From: Providencia burhodogranariea DSM 19968
GTDB lineage: Bacteria; Pseudomonadota; Gammaproteobacteria; Enterobacterales; Enterobacteriaceae
Direction of reading: 5' to 3'
NCBI RefSeq assembly: GCF_000314855.2
Contig: NZ_KB233222.1
Span: 764,889-828,888 of the forward strand
DNA length: 64,000 bases
Below are positions 9,436 to 19,502 of the stretch, piece by piece (the stretch's first letter is position 1; each line of letters begins with the position of its first letter). Under the pieces are notes generated by a model. The model searched no databases and was not told where the DNA came from. It was given only the letters and a program-made list of their open reading frames with translations. The translations under genes were made by a program, and so were the position numbers.

Positions 9436-10250
9436 TGTCTGAGCCAACACAGTTGTCTCGCATTGCGTTAGGCATCGAATACAACGGCAGTCGTTATTAT
9501 GGTTGGCAACGGCAGCAGGAAGTCAAAAGTGTTCAAGGCTGCCTTGAAGAAGCATTATCGAAAGTTGCCAATCATCCGGTTAATGTATTTTGTGCAGGCC
9601 GTACTGATGCGGGTGTGCATGCTACTGGGCAGGTCGTTCATTTTGAAACGTCTGTTACACGCAAAGAAGCAGCGTGGACAATGGGTGTTAATACCCATTT
9701 ACCTGCGGATATTGCAGTACGCTGGTGTCAACCTGTCGATGATGAATTTCACGCAAGGTTCAGTGCAACAGCACGCCGTTACCGCTATGTGATTTTCAAT
9801 CATCGCTATCGACCTGCAATATTATCAAATGGTGTAACGCATTTTCATTATCCACTTGATGAAAAAAGAATGCATGAAGCGGCTCAAGCTCTTCTGGGGG
9901 AAAATGATTTTACCTCATTCAGAGCCGTCCAATGTCAGTCTCGGACACCATGGCGTAATGTGATGCATGTACAGGTTACACGTCATGGAAATTATGTTGT
10001 GGTGGATATTAAAGCGAACGCATTTGTTCATCATATGGTAAGAAATATTGTTGGAAGTTTGTTGGAAATTGGTTGTGGTAATCAGGATATCAATTGGATG
10101 GCGCAGTTACTGGCGTTAAAAGATAGAACGAAAGCGGCAGCAACAGCTAAAGCTGATGGGCTTTATCTAGTTGCGGTTGATTACCCTGAAAAACTCGCAT
10201 TACCATCCAATGTGATGGGGCCAGTATTTTTAGCAGATGAACTAATGTAA
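9435..10250 (+). CDS. truA: tRNA pseudouridine(38-40) synthase (TruA)
   Basis: TruA isomerises uridines 38, 39 and 40 in the anticodon stem-loop of many tRNAs. The 271-residue protein carries the catalytic Asp at residue 58 in [18 protein letters not shown]. It also has the TruA-type segments YRYVIFN and [17 protein letters not shown]. The ATG at 9435 overlaps the usg stop (TGATG), indicating translational coupling. Confidence 0.97.
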   Translation: MSEPTQLSRIALGIEYNGSRYYGWQRQQEVKSVQGCLEEALSKVANHPVNVFCAGRTDAGVHATGQVVHFETSVTRKEAAWTMGVNTHLPADIAVRWCQPVDDEFHARFSATARRYRYVIFNHRYRPAILSNGVTHFHYPLDEKRMHEAAQALLGENDFTSFRAVQCQSRTPWRNVMHVQVTRHGNYVVVDIKANAFVHHMVRNIVGSLLEIGCGNQDINWMAQLLALKDRTKAAATAKADGLYLVAVDYPEKLALPSNVMGPVFLADELM

Positions 10251-10376
10251 ATCTAATTTTATAAACACAAAGCAATTCGAGTGGCATATAAGTGGTAAGT
10301 GAAACTATTACACTGACGCCATGTGACTTGAAATATAACGATATAGGCATGGATGCCATTAATAACGAGGATTTTT

Positions 10377-11063
10377 ATGGAGTTTATCAGTTTTATTATC
10401 GATTTTATTTTGCATATTGATGTCCATTTGGCTGAGTTAGTCGCTGAATATGGTACTTGGGTATATGGTATTTTATTTCTGATCTTGTTTTGTGAAACTG
10501 GGCTGGTGGTTACACCTTTTTTACCCGGTGATTCACTATTATTTGTCGCGGGCGCGATCTCAGCGTTAGAGACGAATGATTTAAATGTTCATTTAATGGT
10601 TGCCTTAATGATTACGGCTGCCATTATTGGTGATGCAGTAAATTATACGATCGGGCGTATTTTTGGTGAAAAACTGTTTAAAAACCCTGATTCGAAAATT
10701 TTCCGTCGAACTTACTTAGATAAAACGCATACCTTCTATGAAAAACATGGCGGTAAGGCGATTATTTTTGCGCGTTTTGTTCCGATTGTTAGAACATTTG
10801 CACCATTCGTTGCAGGAATGGGTAAAATGTCTTATCGTCATTTCGCCTTTTATAATGTCGCAGGCGCTTTATTATGGGTGCTATCATTCACCTACGCAGG
10901 TTATCTGTTTGGTGATTTGCCGATCGTACAAGAGAATTTGAAATTATTGATTGTAGCTATTATCTTTGTTTCAATTCTTCCGGGGGTGATTGAAATTATT
11001 CGTCATCGCCGTGCAGCAGCCAAAGAAAAACGAGTTGCTGTGCAAAAAAGTGATAATCCATAA
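10377..11063 (+). CDS. dedA: DedA-family inner-membrane protein
   Basis: DedA proteins belong to the SNARE-associated/VTT superfamily and act at the inner membrane in lipid flipping and envelope homeostasis. The start at 10377 gives [13 protein letters not shown] (228 aa) with a GAGG ribosome site; an earlier ATG at 10353 has none. Several hydrophobic segments are present. Family motifs seen are [19 protein letters not shown] and the Arg-rich [19 protein letters not shown]. The C-terminus is short and basic. It lies between truA and accD, the usual enterobacterial order. Confidence 0.93.
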   Translation: MEFISFIIDFILHIDVHLAELVAEYGTWVYGILFLILFCETGLVVTPFLPGDSLLFVAGAISALETNDLNVHLMVALMITAAIIGDAVNYTIGRIFGEKLFKNPDSKIFRRTYLDKTHTFYEKHGGKAIIFARFVPIVRTFAPFVAGMGKMSYRHFAFYNVAGALLWVLSFTYAGYLFGDLPIVQENLKLLIVAIIFVSILPGVIEIIRHRRAAAKEKRVAVQKSDNP

Positions 11064-11167
11064 CGGATTTAAAAGTTTTTATCCACAGTGGGATACCATT
11101 GTGGTTTAATGGCACAAAATTACATACTGGTGCTAACCAGAAATCAATCAGACGAAAAGGTCCATTA

Positions 11168-12151
11168 ATGAGCTGGATTGAAAAAATATTAAAGAAAGGT
11201 AACTTGACTCAATCACACAAAGCCAATATTCCAGAAGGCGTTTGGACAAAATGTGATAGCTGTGGGCAAGTGCTGTATGGAGCTGAATTAGAGCGCAACT
11301 TATCTGTTTGCCCTAAATGTGATCATCACATGCGTATTCATGCACGCCAACGTCTTGAAACCTTCCTTGATGAAAACTCTACCACGGAATTAGGTAGTGA
11401 ACTTGAACCCAAAGATATTCTCAAGTTCAAAGATTCAAAAAAATACAAAGATAGAATTTCTGCTGCTCAAAAAGAGACTGGCGAAAAAGACGCTATCATC
11501 GTTATGAAAGGAACTTTAAAAAGCATGCCAATCGTTGCTGCTTCATTTGAGTTCGCTTTTATGGGTGGTTCTATGGCATCTGTCGTGGGTGCACGTTTTG
11601 TTCGTGCTGTTGAACAAGCGTTGGAAGATAACTGTCCATTGGTCTGTTTCTCATCGAGTGGTGGTGCGCGTATGCAAGAAGCACTTTTATCACTGATGCA
11701 AATGGCGAAAACAAGTGCAGCACTTGCGAAATTGCAAGAGCGTGGCCTACCTTACATCTCAGTTCTGACTGATCCAACCATGGGGGGGGTTTCTGCGAGT
11801 CTGGCAATGTTGGGTGATATTAACGTTGCTGAACCTAAAGCACTAATCGGCTTCGCAGGTCCTCGCGTTATTGAACAAACAGTCCGTGAAAAGCTGCCAC
11901 ATGGGTTCCAGCGTAGTGAATTTCTGTTAGAAAAAGGCGCGATCGACATCATTATTCGTCGCCCAGATATGCGTAATAAGTTAGCAGATATACTGGCAAT
12001 GCTCATGAATAAACCAAGCTTCAATACAGCAGAACTGGCGTCTGTAGATGAAGACGAGGAAGTGACGATCGATATCATTGAAGATGATGTGATTATCGGT
12101 TCTCCTGAGCATGAAAAGGATTTAGCTAAACATAAAAAAGATAATGAATAA
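11168..12151 (+). CDS. accD: Acetyl-CoA carboxylase carboxyltransferase subunit beta (AccD)
   Basis: AccD is the beta subunit of the carboxyltransferase that makes malonyl-CoA in the first committed step of fatty acid synthesis. The start at 11168 gives [12 protein letters not shown] (327 aa) with a GAAAAGG site; an in-frame ATG at 11099 is too far upstream. An N-terminal Cys4 zinc ribbon (CDSCG...CPKCD) is clear. The crotonase-like core has [18 protein letters not shown] and [16 protein letters not shown]. The C-terminal tail is acidic then basic, and about 20 residues longer than I recall for E. coli AccD. It overlaps folC by 8 bp. Confidence 0.97.
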   Translation: MSWIEKILKKGNLTQSHKANIPEGVWTKCDSCGQVLYGAELERNLSVCPKCDHHMRIHARQRLETFLDENSTTELGSELEPKDILKFKDSKKYKDRISAAQKETGEKDAIIVMKGTLKSMPIVAASFEFAFMGGSMASVVGARFVRAVEQALEDNCPLVCFSSSGGARMQEALLSLMQMAKTSAALAKLQERGLPYISVLTDPTMGGVSASLAMLGDINVAEPKALIGFAGPRVIEQTVREKLPHGFQRSEFLLEKGAIDIIIRRPDMRNKLADILAMLMNKPSFNTAELASVDEDEEVTIDIIEDDVIIGSPEHEKDLAKHKKDNE

Positions 12152-13433
12152 TCAATTAGTCATACCTAATGCCGAGTCTCCTTTGGAGGCTTGGCTTTCT
12201 TATCTTACAGATTTGCACAGCCAAAATATTGATATGGGGTTGGAGCGCGTTGGTGTAGTTGCTCGCCAAATGGGTTTGACGCAACCAGCACCTAGAGTTA
12301 TTACAGTAACAGGGACTAATGGTAAAGGTACGACTTGCCATACCCTTGAATCCATATTGATAGCTGCGGGTCTTAAAGTTGGAGTCTACAGTTCTCCACA
12401 TCTTATCCGTTATACTGAGCGCGTTCGTATACAAGGTAAGGAATTAGCTGAGTCTGACTTCTGCAAAGTGTTTGCAGAAATCGAAGCTGAGCGCGGTGAT
12501 ACCTCATTAACTTACTTTGAATATGGCACTCTTGCCGCATTAAAGTTATTTAAGCAATCTGCACTAGATGTTGTGATCCTTGAGGTTGGATTAGGTGGCC
12601 GTTTAGATGCAACGAATGTGGTTGATGCTGATGTAACAGCAATTACCAGTATTGCTCTTGACCACACCGATTGGCTTGGGTCTGATAGAGAACATATTGG
12701 CTATGAAAAGGCAGGGATATTCCGAGGCGATCGCTATGGTGTCGTTGGGGAACCCGATATGCCTGAATCAATTGGTCAATATGCAGATAAAATAGGCACT
12801 TTACTATTTCGCCGTGATAAAGATTGGTCATTTGAGCAACTAGATGATAGCTGGTCTTGGCAAAGTCATAAATGCCAATGGCACAATTTACCATTACCAA
12901 ATGTGCCTCTTGCTAATGCTGCGACTGCATTAGGTGTTATATGCTGTTTAAAAGAGATTGATGCTCAATTAGCCAGTAAAATTACCGTTCAAGCGATATG
13001 CAACGGGTTGAAATCAGCTCAATTACCTGGGCGTTTTCAGATTATTGGTGAAAAACCATTAATGATTCTTGATGTGGCACATAACCCACATGCTGCCGGT
13101 TATCTTGTCACCCGTTTATCACAACTACCTTCTATTGACAGTCGTCGGATCCGCGCTGTTGTGGGAATGTTGGGTGATAAAGATATTCAAGGTACATTGA
13201 CTCGTTTGTCTGAGTTAGTGACTGACTGGTATGTAGCGCCATTAAATGAATTTCGTGGTGCTCCAGCGTCACAATTGAGCCAGTATCTGGATTCACCTAA
13301 AGTGTTCGACTCTGTCGACACAGCATGGCAACAGGCTTGCCTTGATGCAACAGATCAAGATGTCATTATTGTTTGCGGCTCGTTCCATACTGTCGCACAT
13401 GTAATGATGTTGTTAGAACAAACAAAAGGATAG
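12144..13433 (+). CDS. folC: Bifunctional folylpolyglutamate synthase / dihydrofolate synthase (FolC)
   Basis: FolC joins dihydropteroate to glutamate and then extends the polyglutamate tail of folates. At 429 residues it has a normal length. The ATP-binding P-loop [16 protein letters not shown] is visible, as are the Mur-ligase-type features [30 protein letters not shown] and [13 protein letters not shown]. It overlaps the 3' end of accD by 8 bp and is followed 5 bp later by dedD, so accD-folC-dedD look like one transcript. Confidence 0.97.
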   Translation: MNNQLVIPNAESPLEAWLSYLTDLHSQNIDMGLERVGVVARQMGLTQPAPRVITVTGTNGKGTTCHTLESILIAAGLKVGVYSSPHLIRYTERVRIQGKELAESDFCKVFAEIEAERGDTSLTYFEYGTLAALKLFKQSALDVVILEVGLGGRLDATNVVDADVTAITSIALDHTDWLGSDREHIGYEKAGIFRGDRYGVVGEPDMPESIGQYADKIGTLLFRRDKDWSFEQLDDSWSWQSHKCQWHNLPLPNVPLANAATALGVICCLKEIDAQLASKITVQAICNGLKSAQLPGRFQIIGEKPLMILDVAHNPHAAGYLVTRLSQLPSIDSRRIRAVVGMLGDKDIQGTLTRLSELVTDWYVAPLNEFRGAPASQLSQYLDSPKVFDSVDTAWQQACLDATDQDVIIVCGSFHTVAHVMMLLEQTKG

Positions 13434-13438
13434 AGTCG

Positions 13439-14122
13439 GTGGCAAGTAAATTTCAGAATCGTCTTGTCGGCGCCATTGTATTAGTAGCAGTAGGGATTAT
13501 TGTATTACCTGCGTTACTTGATGGCGATAAAAAATACAATGAAAATGAATTTGCAGCCATTCCCATTATTCCAAAACCGGGTGACGAGCAGGATATCGAA
13601 GCCGTTACGTCGTTAACTCAAGCTGCTGCATCAGGGGCGGCTTCAGAAGCGATGCTTTCTGAAGCTATTTCAGAGCAAAAGCAAGATGAACAACTGCGAG
13701 AGCAGCAGGCCACTGCAAATTCTGCTGCTCAAGATGTCCCACTGAATATCCCGACCGAGCAAGTTAAAAAGCCGGAATCAAAGCCAGAACCGAAACCTGA
13801 ACCAAAACCTCAACCAAAGCCAGAGCCGAAACCTGAACCAAAGCCAGAGCCGAAACCTGAACCAAAGCCGAAACCTGAAGTTCAAGCTCCGCAAGGTAAA
13901 GCGTTTGTTATTCAACTCGGTGCATTGGGGAACTCAAGAAAAGTTGAGGAAATTGTCGCAAATCTTAGGTTATCGGGATATCAGGTTTATACTGTTCCAA
14001 AAGGTAATCTAACGCTTATTTTTGTCGGACCAGATGCTTCAAGACAAAAATTAGAAGCTGCATTGCCTGAATTACGATCATTAACTGATTTAAAAGGTGA
14101 GATTAAAGCTTATAAGCCATGA
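13439..14122 (+). CDS. dedD: DedD, SPOR-domain cell division protein
   Basis: DedD is an inner-membrane protein recruited to the septum, where its SPOR domain binds denuded glycan. The GTG at 13439 gives MASKFQNRLVGAIVLVAVGIIVLPALL (227 aa): a short cytoplasmic start then one membrane helix. An AAGGA ribosome site inside the folC end supports this start. A long Pro/Lys/Glu-rich linker follows, with KPEPKPEP-type repeats at about residues 115-150. The C-terminal SPOR domain starts GKAFVIQLGALGNSRKVEEIV. It is probably co-transcribed with folC. Confidence 0.93.
   Translation: MASKFQNRLVGAIVLVAVGIIVLPALLDGDKKYNENEFAAIPIIPKPGDEQDIEAVTSLTQAAASGAASEAMLSEAISEQKQDEQLREQQATANSAAQDVPLNIPTEQVKKPESKPEPKPEPKPQPKPEPKPEPKPEPKPEPKPKPEVQAPQGKAFVIQLGALGNSRKVEEIVANLRLSGYQVYTVPKGNLTLIFVGPDASRQKLEAALPELRSLTDLKGEIKAYKP
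13770..13880 (+). repeat. In-gene KPEP codon repeat in dedD
   Basis: A tandem array of about 12 bp units (AARCCWGARCCN-like) encodes the PEPKPEPKP linker of DedD. Units alternate CCAGAGCCGAAACCTGAACC and close variants, so the copy number could change by slippage. Confidence 0.7.
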
Positions 14123-14196
14123 TATTGAAATAGGAATATCACGATACTCTCATGTTTCAAGTTGCCTTTAGAATGACATAAAAGTAAAGCTTGTAA

Positions 14197-14234
14197 CCCG
14201 AATCACATTTTTATCTATGTGGTTCGGGCTTCTT
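14197..14234 (+). terminator. Terminator after dedD
   Basis: CCCGAATCACAT (14197-14208) pairs with ATGTGGTTCGGG (14217-14228), a 12-bp stem with one G-T pair, followed by CTTCTTT. It separates the accD-folC-dedD transcript from the purine-regulated cvpA-purF unit. Confidence 0.65.
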
Positions 14235-14372
14235 TGTTGGGAATCGTTTAGCTCACTGCCTATCTATATCTTGGTTTTTTAATGTAACCAATTGAATTTT
14301 AATTTAATTAAAGCTATGAGTTTGAATTTTTCTTTTCGCGATTGGTTTTTTTAAATTGTGTGTAAATTGGTT

Positions 14373-14388
14373 ACGCAAACGTTTTCGT
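14373..14388 (+). promoter_or_regulatory. PurR operator of cvpA-purF
   Basis: ACGCAAACGTTTTCGT matches the PurR box of the E. coli purF operon as I recall it. A plausible -10 (TAGAAT, 14396-14401) lies just downstream, so PurR with hypoxanthine or guanine would block the promoter. It is 55 bp before the cvpA ATG. Confidence 0.88.
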
Positions 14389-14443
14389 TTTCTGTTAGAA
14401 TGCACTCCAGCCACTGCCGTGAGTGCGAATTTTGGAATAAGAT

Positions 14444-14947
14444 ATGGTCTGGATAGATTACACAATTATTGCCATCATTGGTTTCTCGGCACTGGTAAGC
14501 CTGATCCGTGGGTTTGTTCGAGAGGCTCTATCACTAATTACCTGGGGCTGTGCATTTTTTGTCGCTAGTACATTTTATCCTTATTTGGCGGAGTACTTTA
14601 CACGCTTTGAGGACATACTGGTCAGAAATGGCATCGCTATTGCAGCATTATTTATCGCAACATTGATAGTGGGTGCTGTGGTGAACTATGTGATTAGTTC
14701 TCTTGTACAAAAAACTGGCTTATCAGGTACAGATCGTGTTCTGGGGATCTGCTTCGGAGCGCTGCGCGGTGTGTTAATAGTATCAGCATTACTGTTTTTT
14801 CTTGATACTTTCACACCTTTGCCTCAAAGCGAGGATTGGCATCGTTCAGAACTTATTCCACAGTTCAGTCATATAATCAGGTGGTTCTTTGACTACCTGC
14901 AAAATGCGTCAAGTTTCCTACCGGAGAATATTTCTCCGTCTGGCTGA
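14444..14947 (+). CDS. cvpA: CvpA, colicin V production-family membrane protein
   Basis: This 167-residue inner-membrane protein has four hydrophobic segments. The N-terminus [20 protein letters not shown] and the motif [17 protein letters not shown] are typical of CvpA. In E. coli CvpA is needed for colicin V export and affects envelope stress resistance; its exact activity is unknown. It is the first gene of the PurR-controlled cvpA-purF operon, with 14 bp to purF. Confidence 0.95.
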   Translation: MVWIDYTIIAIIGFSALVSLIRGFVREALSLITWGCAFFVASTFYPYLAEYFTRFEDILVRNGIAIAALFIATLIVGAVVNYVISSLVQKTGLSGTDRVLGICFGALRGVLIVSALLFFLDTFTPLPQSEDWHRSELIPQFSHIIRWFFDYLQNASSFLPENISPSG

Positions 14948-14961
14948 TGAGGAAAGACTAA

Positions 14962-16479
14962 ATGTGCGGTATTGTCGGTATCGCCGGTGTAACACCGGTC
15001 AACCAATCAATTTATGATGCTCTAACTGTGCTTCAGCACCGTGGGCAAGATGCAGCAGGGATAGCTACCATTGATGGCAATAATAATATTCGTTTACGTA
15101 AAGCGAATGGCCTCGTAAAAGATGTTTTTGAAGCGCGGCACATGCTCAGACTGCAAGGTTGTATGGGGCTAGGCCATGTTCGTTATCCTACCGCAGGGAG
15201 CTCGAGCGCATCAGAAGCACAGCCCTTCTATGTGAACTCACCTTTTGGTATCACCCTTGCTCATAATGGTAATTTGACAAATGCGCATGAGTTAAAGCGT
15301 AGTTTATTTGAAACAGCTCGTCGCCATGTCAACACATCTTCTGATTCTGAGATTTTGTTGAACATACTGGCTTATGAATTAGACCGTTTTGACCATTTCC
15401 CGTTAGAACCCGATAATGTGTTCACCGCAGTTGCGGCTATGCATAAAAGATTGCGTGGCGCTTATGCGTGTGTTGCACTGATTATTGGTCATGGTATGGT
15501 GGCTTTCCGTGATCCTAATGGTATTCGACCATTAGTTCTTGGTCGTCGTGTGCTGGAAAATGGAGCAGAAGAGTACATGGTAGCATCAGAGAGTGTTGCT
15601 CTGGATACCTTAGGCTTTGAATTTTTGCGTGATGTTGCACCGGGTGAGGCAGTTTATGTTACTGAACAAGGTCAACTTTATACTCGCCAATGTGCAGTTA
15701 ATCCACAATTAACACCTTGCCTATTTGAGTATGTCTATTTTGCTCGCCCAGACTCCTTTATCGATAAAATATCGGTGTATAACGCAAGACTGCGTATGGG
15801 GCAAAAGTTAGGTGCTAAAATTGCACGTGAGTGGGAAGATTTACATATCGATGTGGTGATCCCGATTCCAGAAACATCCTGTGATATCGCACTCGAAATT
15901 GCGCATATTCTTGATAAACCTTATCGACAAGGTTTTGTGAAGAATCGCTATGTTGGTCGTACCTTTATCATGCCGGGTCAGCAAGAGCGTCGCAAATCAG
16001 TGCGTCGCAAGCTTAATGCAAATCGTGCCGAATTCCGTGATAAAAACGTATTATTGATTGATGATTCAATCGTACGCGGAACTACATCTGAACAGATTGT
16101 TGAGTTAGCGCGTGAAGCAGGGGCTAAAAATGTTTACTTCGCTTCAGCAGCCCCCGAAGTTCGTTTCCCGAATGTGTATGGGATTGACATGCCTAATGCG
16201 AATGAGCTGATTGCCCATGGTCGTGAAGTTGATGAAATTCGCAAACTGATTGGTGCGGATGGTTTGATTTTCCAAGATCTTAGCGATCTCATTGATGCTG
16301 TAGGTGCAGAAAACCCTGATATCAATGAATTTGAGTGCTCAGTATTTGATGGTATTTATGTTACCAAAGATATTGACCAGAGCTATTTAGATTATCTCGA
16401 GAATCTACGTAAAGATGACGAGTTAAAAATAAAAGATCAAACCGAAATAGAAAATATAGAAATTTATAACGAAGGTTAA
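14962..16479 (+). CDS. purF: Amidophosphoribosyltransferase (PurF)
   Basis: PurF makes 5-phosphoribosylamine from PRPP and glutamine, the first step of purine synthesis. The 505-residue length fits. The N-terminal nucleophile Cys2 (MCGIVGIAG) starts a class II glutaminase domain, with the glutamine-site segment [19 protein letters not shown]. The C-terminal phosphoribosyltransferase domain has the PRPP loop [22 protein letters not shown] ribosome site precedes the ATG. It is repressed with cvpA through the PurR box and ends in a terminator. Confidence 0.98.
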   Translation: MCGIVGIAGVTPVNQSIYDALTVLQHRGQDAAGIATIDGNNNIRLRKANGLVKDVFEARHMLRLQGCMGLGHVRYPTAGSSSASEAQPFYVNSPFGITLAHNGNLTNAHELKRSLFETARRHVNTSSDSEILLNILAYELDRFDHFPLEPDNVFTAVAAMHKRLRGAYACVALIIGHGMVAFRDPNGIRPLVLGRRVLENGAEEYMVASESVALDTLGFEFLRDVAPGEAVYVTEQGQLYTRQCAVNPQLTPCLFEYVYFARPDSFIDKISVYNARLRMGQKLGAKIAREWEDLHIDVVIPIPETSCDIALEIAHILDKPYRQGFVKNRYVGRTFIMPGQQERRKSVRRKLNANRAEFRDKNVLLIDDSIVRGTTSEQIVELAREAGAKNVYFASAAPEVRFPNVYGIDMPNANELIAHGREVDEIRKLIGADGLIFQDLSDLIDAVGAENPDINEFECSVFDGIYVTKDIDQSYLDYLENLRKDDELKIKDQTEIENIEIYNEG

Positions 16480-16503
16480 TTTCTTTTCCATCATACAAAT
16501 TCA

Positions 16504-16536
16504 AATACCCGCTAGAATAAAGCGGGTATTTTTTTA
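16504..16536 (+). terminator. Rho-independent terminator after purF
   Basis: AATACCCGCT (16504-16513) pairs perfectly with AGCGGGTATT (16521-16530), followed by a run of seven Ts. It closes the cvpA-purF operon and isolates it from the AT-rich insert that follows. Confidence 0.92.
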
Positions 16537-16722
16537 TCTGACTTATGACAATATTTATTATAAATTACAAACCAATAATTATGTTTTTAGATAAATTATT
16601 AAGGCTGTTTTATTATGAAGATAGTCTGAAAGTGATATTTGATATATATTATTATTGATAATTAGTTGTATTAAAGATAATTTGTCATAAGCTAAATTTT
16701 TAATTAATAGAAAGGGGGCTTT

Positions 16723-17820
16723 ATGATTGGAAAAGACTATGGATTAGTAAATAAAGAAACAAATGAAAAATTTAATGGTCAATATACTGGAACAATAACT
16801 GTTAAAATCGCACCAAGTGGAACTAAATATGCTCCTTTCGGTGGAGAAGGTATTCAATCTCAATTTGGACATGTATGGATTGAGTTTCAAGGTGAATCAA
16901 TCGGATGGGGAGTTGGTGATACTAAAGAGATTGGTGGAACTGAAAATTTAACATTTATAGACTCTATTGCTTATAATAAATCGTCGGTAACGAATATCAC
17001 CTATCCCATATATAGTCCTATGGTTATGGATAATATTACGCAATATATTTCTGAAGTGAAAAGTGGGAAGTTTACTCGGCAATGGGGAGATTTTAAGTTA
17101 GGAAGTTATAATATATTAACGAATAATTGTATTAAATTCGTCAATTCTATATTAAAAATTACTGAGTATGATAACGAAATAGATAATATAGACTATATTC
17201 CCCCACTAGTTGGATTAACACCTAATGATATTTTATTGAATATAGAAGGACATAAACGTGATTATGAAACGATAGAATCACCATTGCTAATTGACATAAC
17301 CGGTAATGGCATTATTACTCAAAGAGAAGGTGGTTTAATTTACTTTGATCATGATAATAATAAAATGAAGGAAAGTACTGGTTGGATTGGAACGGAGAAT
17401 AACGTTTTTTTAGTTTTTGATAAAAATAAAAATGAAAGTATAGATAATGGAAATGAGTTATTTGGTAATAATACAATATTAAAATCAGGTAGTATTGCAT
17501 CAAACGGTTTTGTAGCACTTGCAGAGCTAGATGATAACAAAGATAACATTTTTGATAAAAAAGATTATGCATGGACTAAACTAGAATTATGGAAGGATGA
17601 TAATTTAAATGGAGTAACAGATGATAATGAGTTATCCAATTTATCATCTTCAGGTATTCAATCGATAAATCTAAACTATCAAGAAAATAGCTATATTGAT
17701 TTAGCGTATAATATACATGCTTTTGAAAGTTCAGTAAACTGGAATGATGGAAATACAACACAGATTGTTGATGTTTATTTTCAAGTTAATAAAGTTCTTA
17801 TCGCACCATCATTAGTTTGA
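16723..17820 (+). CDS. Putative permuted papain/LRAT-like protein with FrpC-like calcium-binding C-terminus
   Basis: The 365-residue protein has two parts. Residues about 20-180 contain FGHVWIEF (His50) and later NNCIKFVN (Cys136). A His-before-Cys order with an NCxxFV motif is the layout of circularly permuted papain-like folds (LRAT/NlpC-P60 relatives), so a cysteine hydrolase or acyltransferase is possible. Residues about 186-350 resemble the region of FrpC/FrpA and other RTX-like proteins that carries EF-hand-like loops: ITGNGI, FDHDNNKMKESTGWIG, FDKNKNESIDNGNELFG, LDDNKDNIFD and WKDDNLNGVTDDNEL. There are no GGxGxDxxx nonapeptides and no signal peptide. A strong AAAGGGGGC site precedes ATG 16723. 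Codon use is much more AT-rich than in purF, suggesting transfer. The exported Sel1-repeat gene starts 27 bp downstream. Enzymatic function is inferred. Confidence 0.72.
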   Translation: MIGKDYGLVNKETNEKFNGQYTGTITVKIAPSGTKYAPFGGEGIQSQFGHVWIEFQGESIGWGVGDTKEIGGTENLTFIDSIAYNKSSVTNITYPIYSPMVMDNITQYISEVKSGKFTRQWGDFKLGSYNILTNNCIKFVNSILKITEYDNEIDNIDYIPPLVGLTPNDILLNIEGHKRDYETIESPLLIDITGNGIITQREGGLIYFDHDNNKMKESTGWIGTENNVFLVFDKNKNESIDNGNELFGNNTILKSGSIASNGFVALAELDDNKDNIFDKKDYAWTKLELWKDDNLNGVTDDNELSNLSSSGIQSINLNYQENSYIDLAYNIHAFESSVNWNDGNTTQIVDVYFQVNKVLIAPSLV

Positions 17821-17847
17821 GTATTTGTTAATATGGGATTGTAAGTA

Positions 17848-18438
17848 ATGATAAAAAATAAAATATGTTTATTGTTTATAATGTTATTACCTTTATTATC
17901 ACAAGCAAATAAATTGAAAAATATTTCTTTAATCGTATTTGAACATCATAATGAATATTTTACTAAATGTTCAAATTTGATACCTAATAATGAAAAAGAA
18001 TACCAGGAACTGATCCAATTAGCAGAATTAGGTAATGCTGATGCAAACTGGATGTATGCGCGAATTGAAGATAGATGGGGAAATAAAATAATTGCCAAAG
18101 AAAGGTATCTTCTTTCAACTCAAAGAAGAGATAATTATAGAACCAGTTCTATTGTCAATTTGGGCTTTATTTTTCAAAATGAAGGTGATTATGCAAAATC
18201 ACGAGATTTATTCGAAATAGCAGGTTCCGAAGGCGATCCGAGAGGTTATGTCGCGATTGGCACTAATTATTTGCATGGATCGGGTGTGAATATGAGTTTA
18301 AATAGAGCGAGAAAATATTATATTAAAGCCGCTGAGTTAGGTGATCGACAAAGTCAGTTTATGGTAGATAACTGGAAAGATGTAGTTAAATTGAAAAGAA
18401 TTGAAACTAGATCCCAATCTAACTACTTGAAAAGATAA
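17848..18438 (+). CDS. Exported Sel1-repeat (TPR-like) protein
   Basis: The 196-residue protein begins with a signal peptide (MIKNKICLLFIMLLPLLSQA, likely cut near residue 20; no lipobox), so it should be periplasmic. Sel1/TPR-like helical repeats follow, for example SIVNLGFIFQNEGDYAKSRDLFEIAG and RGYVAIGTNYLHGSGVNMSLNRARKYYIKAAELGD (about residues 100-175). Such repeats mediate protein-protein binding. The gene follows the putative hydrolase gene by 27 bp and shares its AT-rich composition, so the two are probably co-transcribed. Periplasmic Sel1 proteins next to toxin genes often act as immunity or partner proteins; here that is inference only. Confidence 0.75.
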   Translation: MIKNKICLLFIMLLPLLSQANKLKNISLIVFEHHNEYFTKCSNLIPNNEKEYQELIQLAELGNADANWMYARIEDRWGNKIIAKERYLLSTQRRDNYRTSSIVNLGFIFQNEGDYAKSRDLFEIAGSEGDPRGYVAIGTNYLHGSGVNMSLNRARKYYIKAAELGDRQSQFMVDNWKDVVKLKRIETRSQSNYLKR

Positions 18439-18604
18439 TGAAACGTTATTATTTTTTATATAAACAAAATAGTTGATATCACCGCAGTTGATAAATTAAC
18501 TCACTTAAATTACATACTTATATTATTTCCAGTTATATCTGATAGATAGAGGTACATAATCACGTATTTTAATGAGATTATTTACCCACAGCAGGAGTTG
18601 CATT

Positions 18605-19429
18605 ATGGTTGATTTGACTATTTTACCTGAAGTACTTAAGCCTTTTCTGACTAAAATTACTGACACAGTGAAACCCACGCTTGAAATGACCTTAACGCCA
18701 GTTGAAAATCCGCAATTGTGGGACAGTCGAGTTGGCGGTATTCCTTATTTGCCATTGGATACTGAATTTCCAGTCGATAGTAATGGCATTGCGCTAAAGC
18801 TACTAGCTCAGCTCAATTTTGCACAGATACCCCCACTTGAAGGCTATCCACAAACAGGGCTTTTACAGTTTTTTATCGGTGGTGATGATTTATACGGTGC
18901 GGATTTTGATAATTTACAGCAGCAAAAAGATTTCCGTGTGATCTATTGGGACAATATTATCGAAGATGCCTCACAACTTCAGCATGATTTTTCAGCGGTT
19001 GAAGCAGCTTATGATGATGAGTATTACACACCCATTGATGGGCAATTTAGTGTCGAGTTCACACCAGCCAAACAATATATCAGTTCAGAGGATTTTCAAT
19101 TTGGCCGCACAATATTAGGAGTTGAAAATCTGTTTGATTATGAGGAGGAATTTACTGGTGAAGACTTTTATGACGATTGGTTAGAGCCTTACAATGAACA
19201 TTTTGTGTCTAACGGTCATCGTATTGGTGGTTATCCGTTTTTCACTCAGACAGACCCACGGGAATATCGCAAAGAAATTCAAGATTATGTGTTATTACTA
19301 CAAATCGACAGTGATAACCAAACGGGTATTTGTTGGGGAGATATCGGCGTTGGCAATTTCTTTATTCACCCTGAAGATTTAAAAAACAAAGATTTTAGCA
19401 AAGTGGTCTATAACTGGGATTGTGGTTGA
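18605..19429 (+). CDS. YwqG-family (DUF1963) protein
   Basis: The start at 18605 gives MVDLTILPEVLKPFLTKI (274 aa), with a CAGGAG ribosome site. An in-frame ATG at 18572 is not preferred. The protein matches the YwqG/DUF1963 pattern: SRVGGIPYLPLDTEFP near residue 45, LLAQLNFAQIPPLEGYPQTGLLQFFIGGDD, then HRIGGYPFFTQTDPR and the end QIDSD...CWGDIGVGNFFIHPEDL. It is soluble and acidic with no signal peptide. The family has no established biochemical function. It sits between the AT-rich pair and ubiX and is less AT-rich than that pair. Confidence 0.85.
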   Translation: MVDLTILPEVLKPFLTKITDTVKPTLEMTLTPVENPQLWDSRVGGIPYLPLDTEFPVDSNGIALKLLAQLNFAQIPPLEGYPQTGLLQFFIGGDDLYGADFDNLQQQKDFRVIYWDNIIEDASQLQHDFSAVEAAYDDEYYTPIDGQFSVEFTPAKQYISSEDFQFGRTILGVENLFDYEEEFTGEDFYDDWLEPYNEHFVSNGHRIGGYPFFTQTDPREYRKEIQDYVLLLQIDSDNQTGICWGDIGVGNFFIHPEDLKNKDFSKVVYNWDCG

Positions 19430-19502
19430 TAGATTTAAGGGCTTTTAGTCACGATAATTGTTACTATTAGCCCAGTTTTTATTTGATAAATTGGGATGCA
19501 GG

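Larger units (their letters stand above)
14123..14443. other. dedD-cvpA intergenic region
   Basis: This 321-bp region holds a terminator-like hairpin (14197-14228) after dedD, then an AT-rich stretch, then the PurR box and promoter of cvpA-purF. A 70-codon frame overlapping the cvpA start is not supported. Confidence 0.6.

Noticed and set aside
14356-14568. 70-codon frame overlapping the PurR box and cvpA start
   Set aside because: It overlaps the operator and the real cvpA frame, with no ribosome site or recognisable family.
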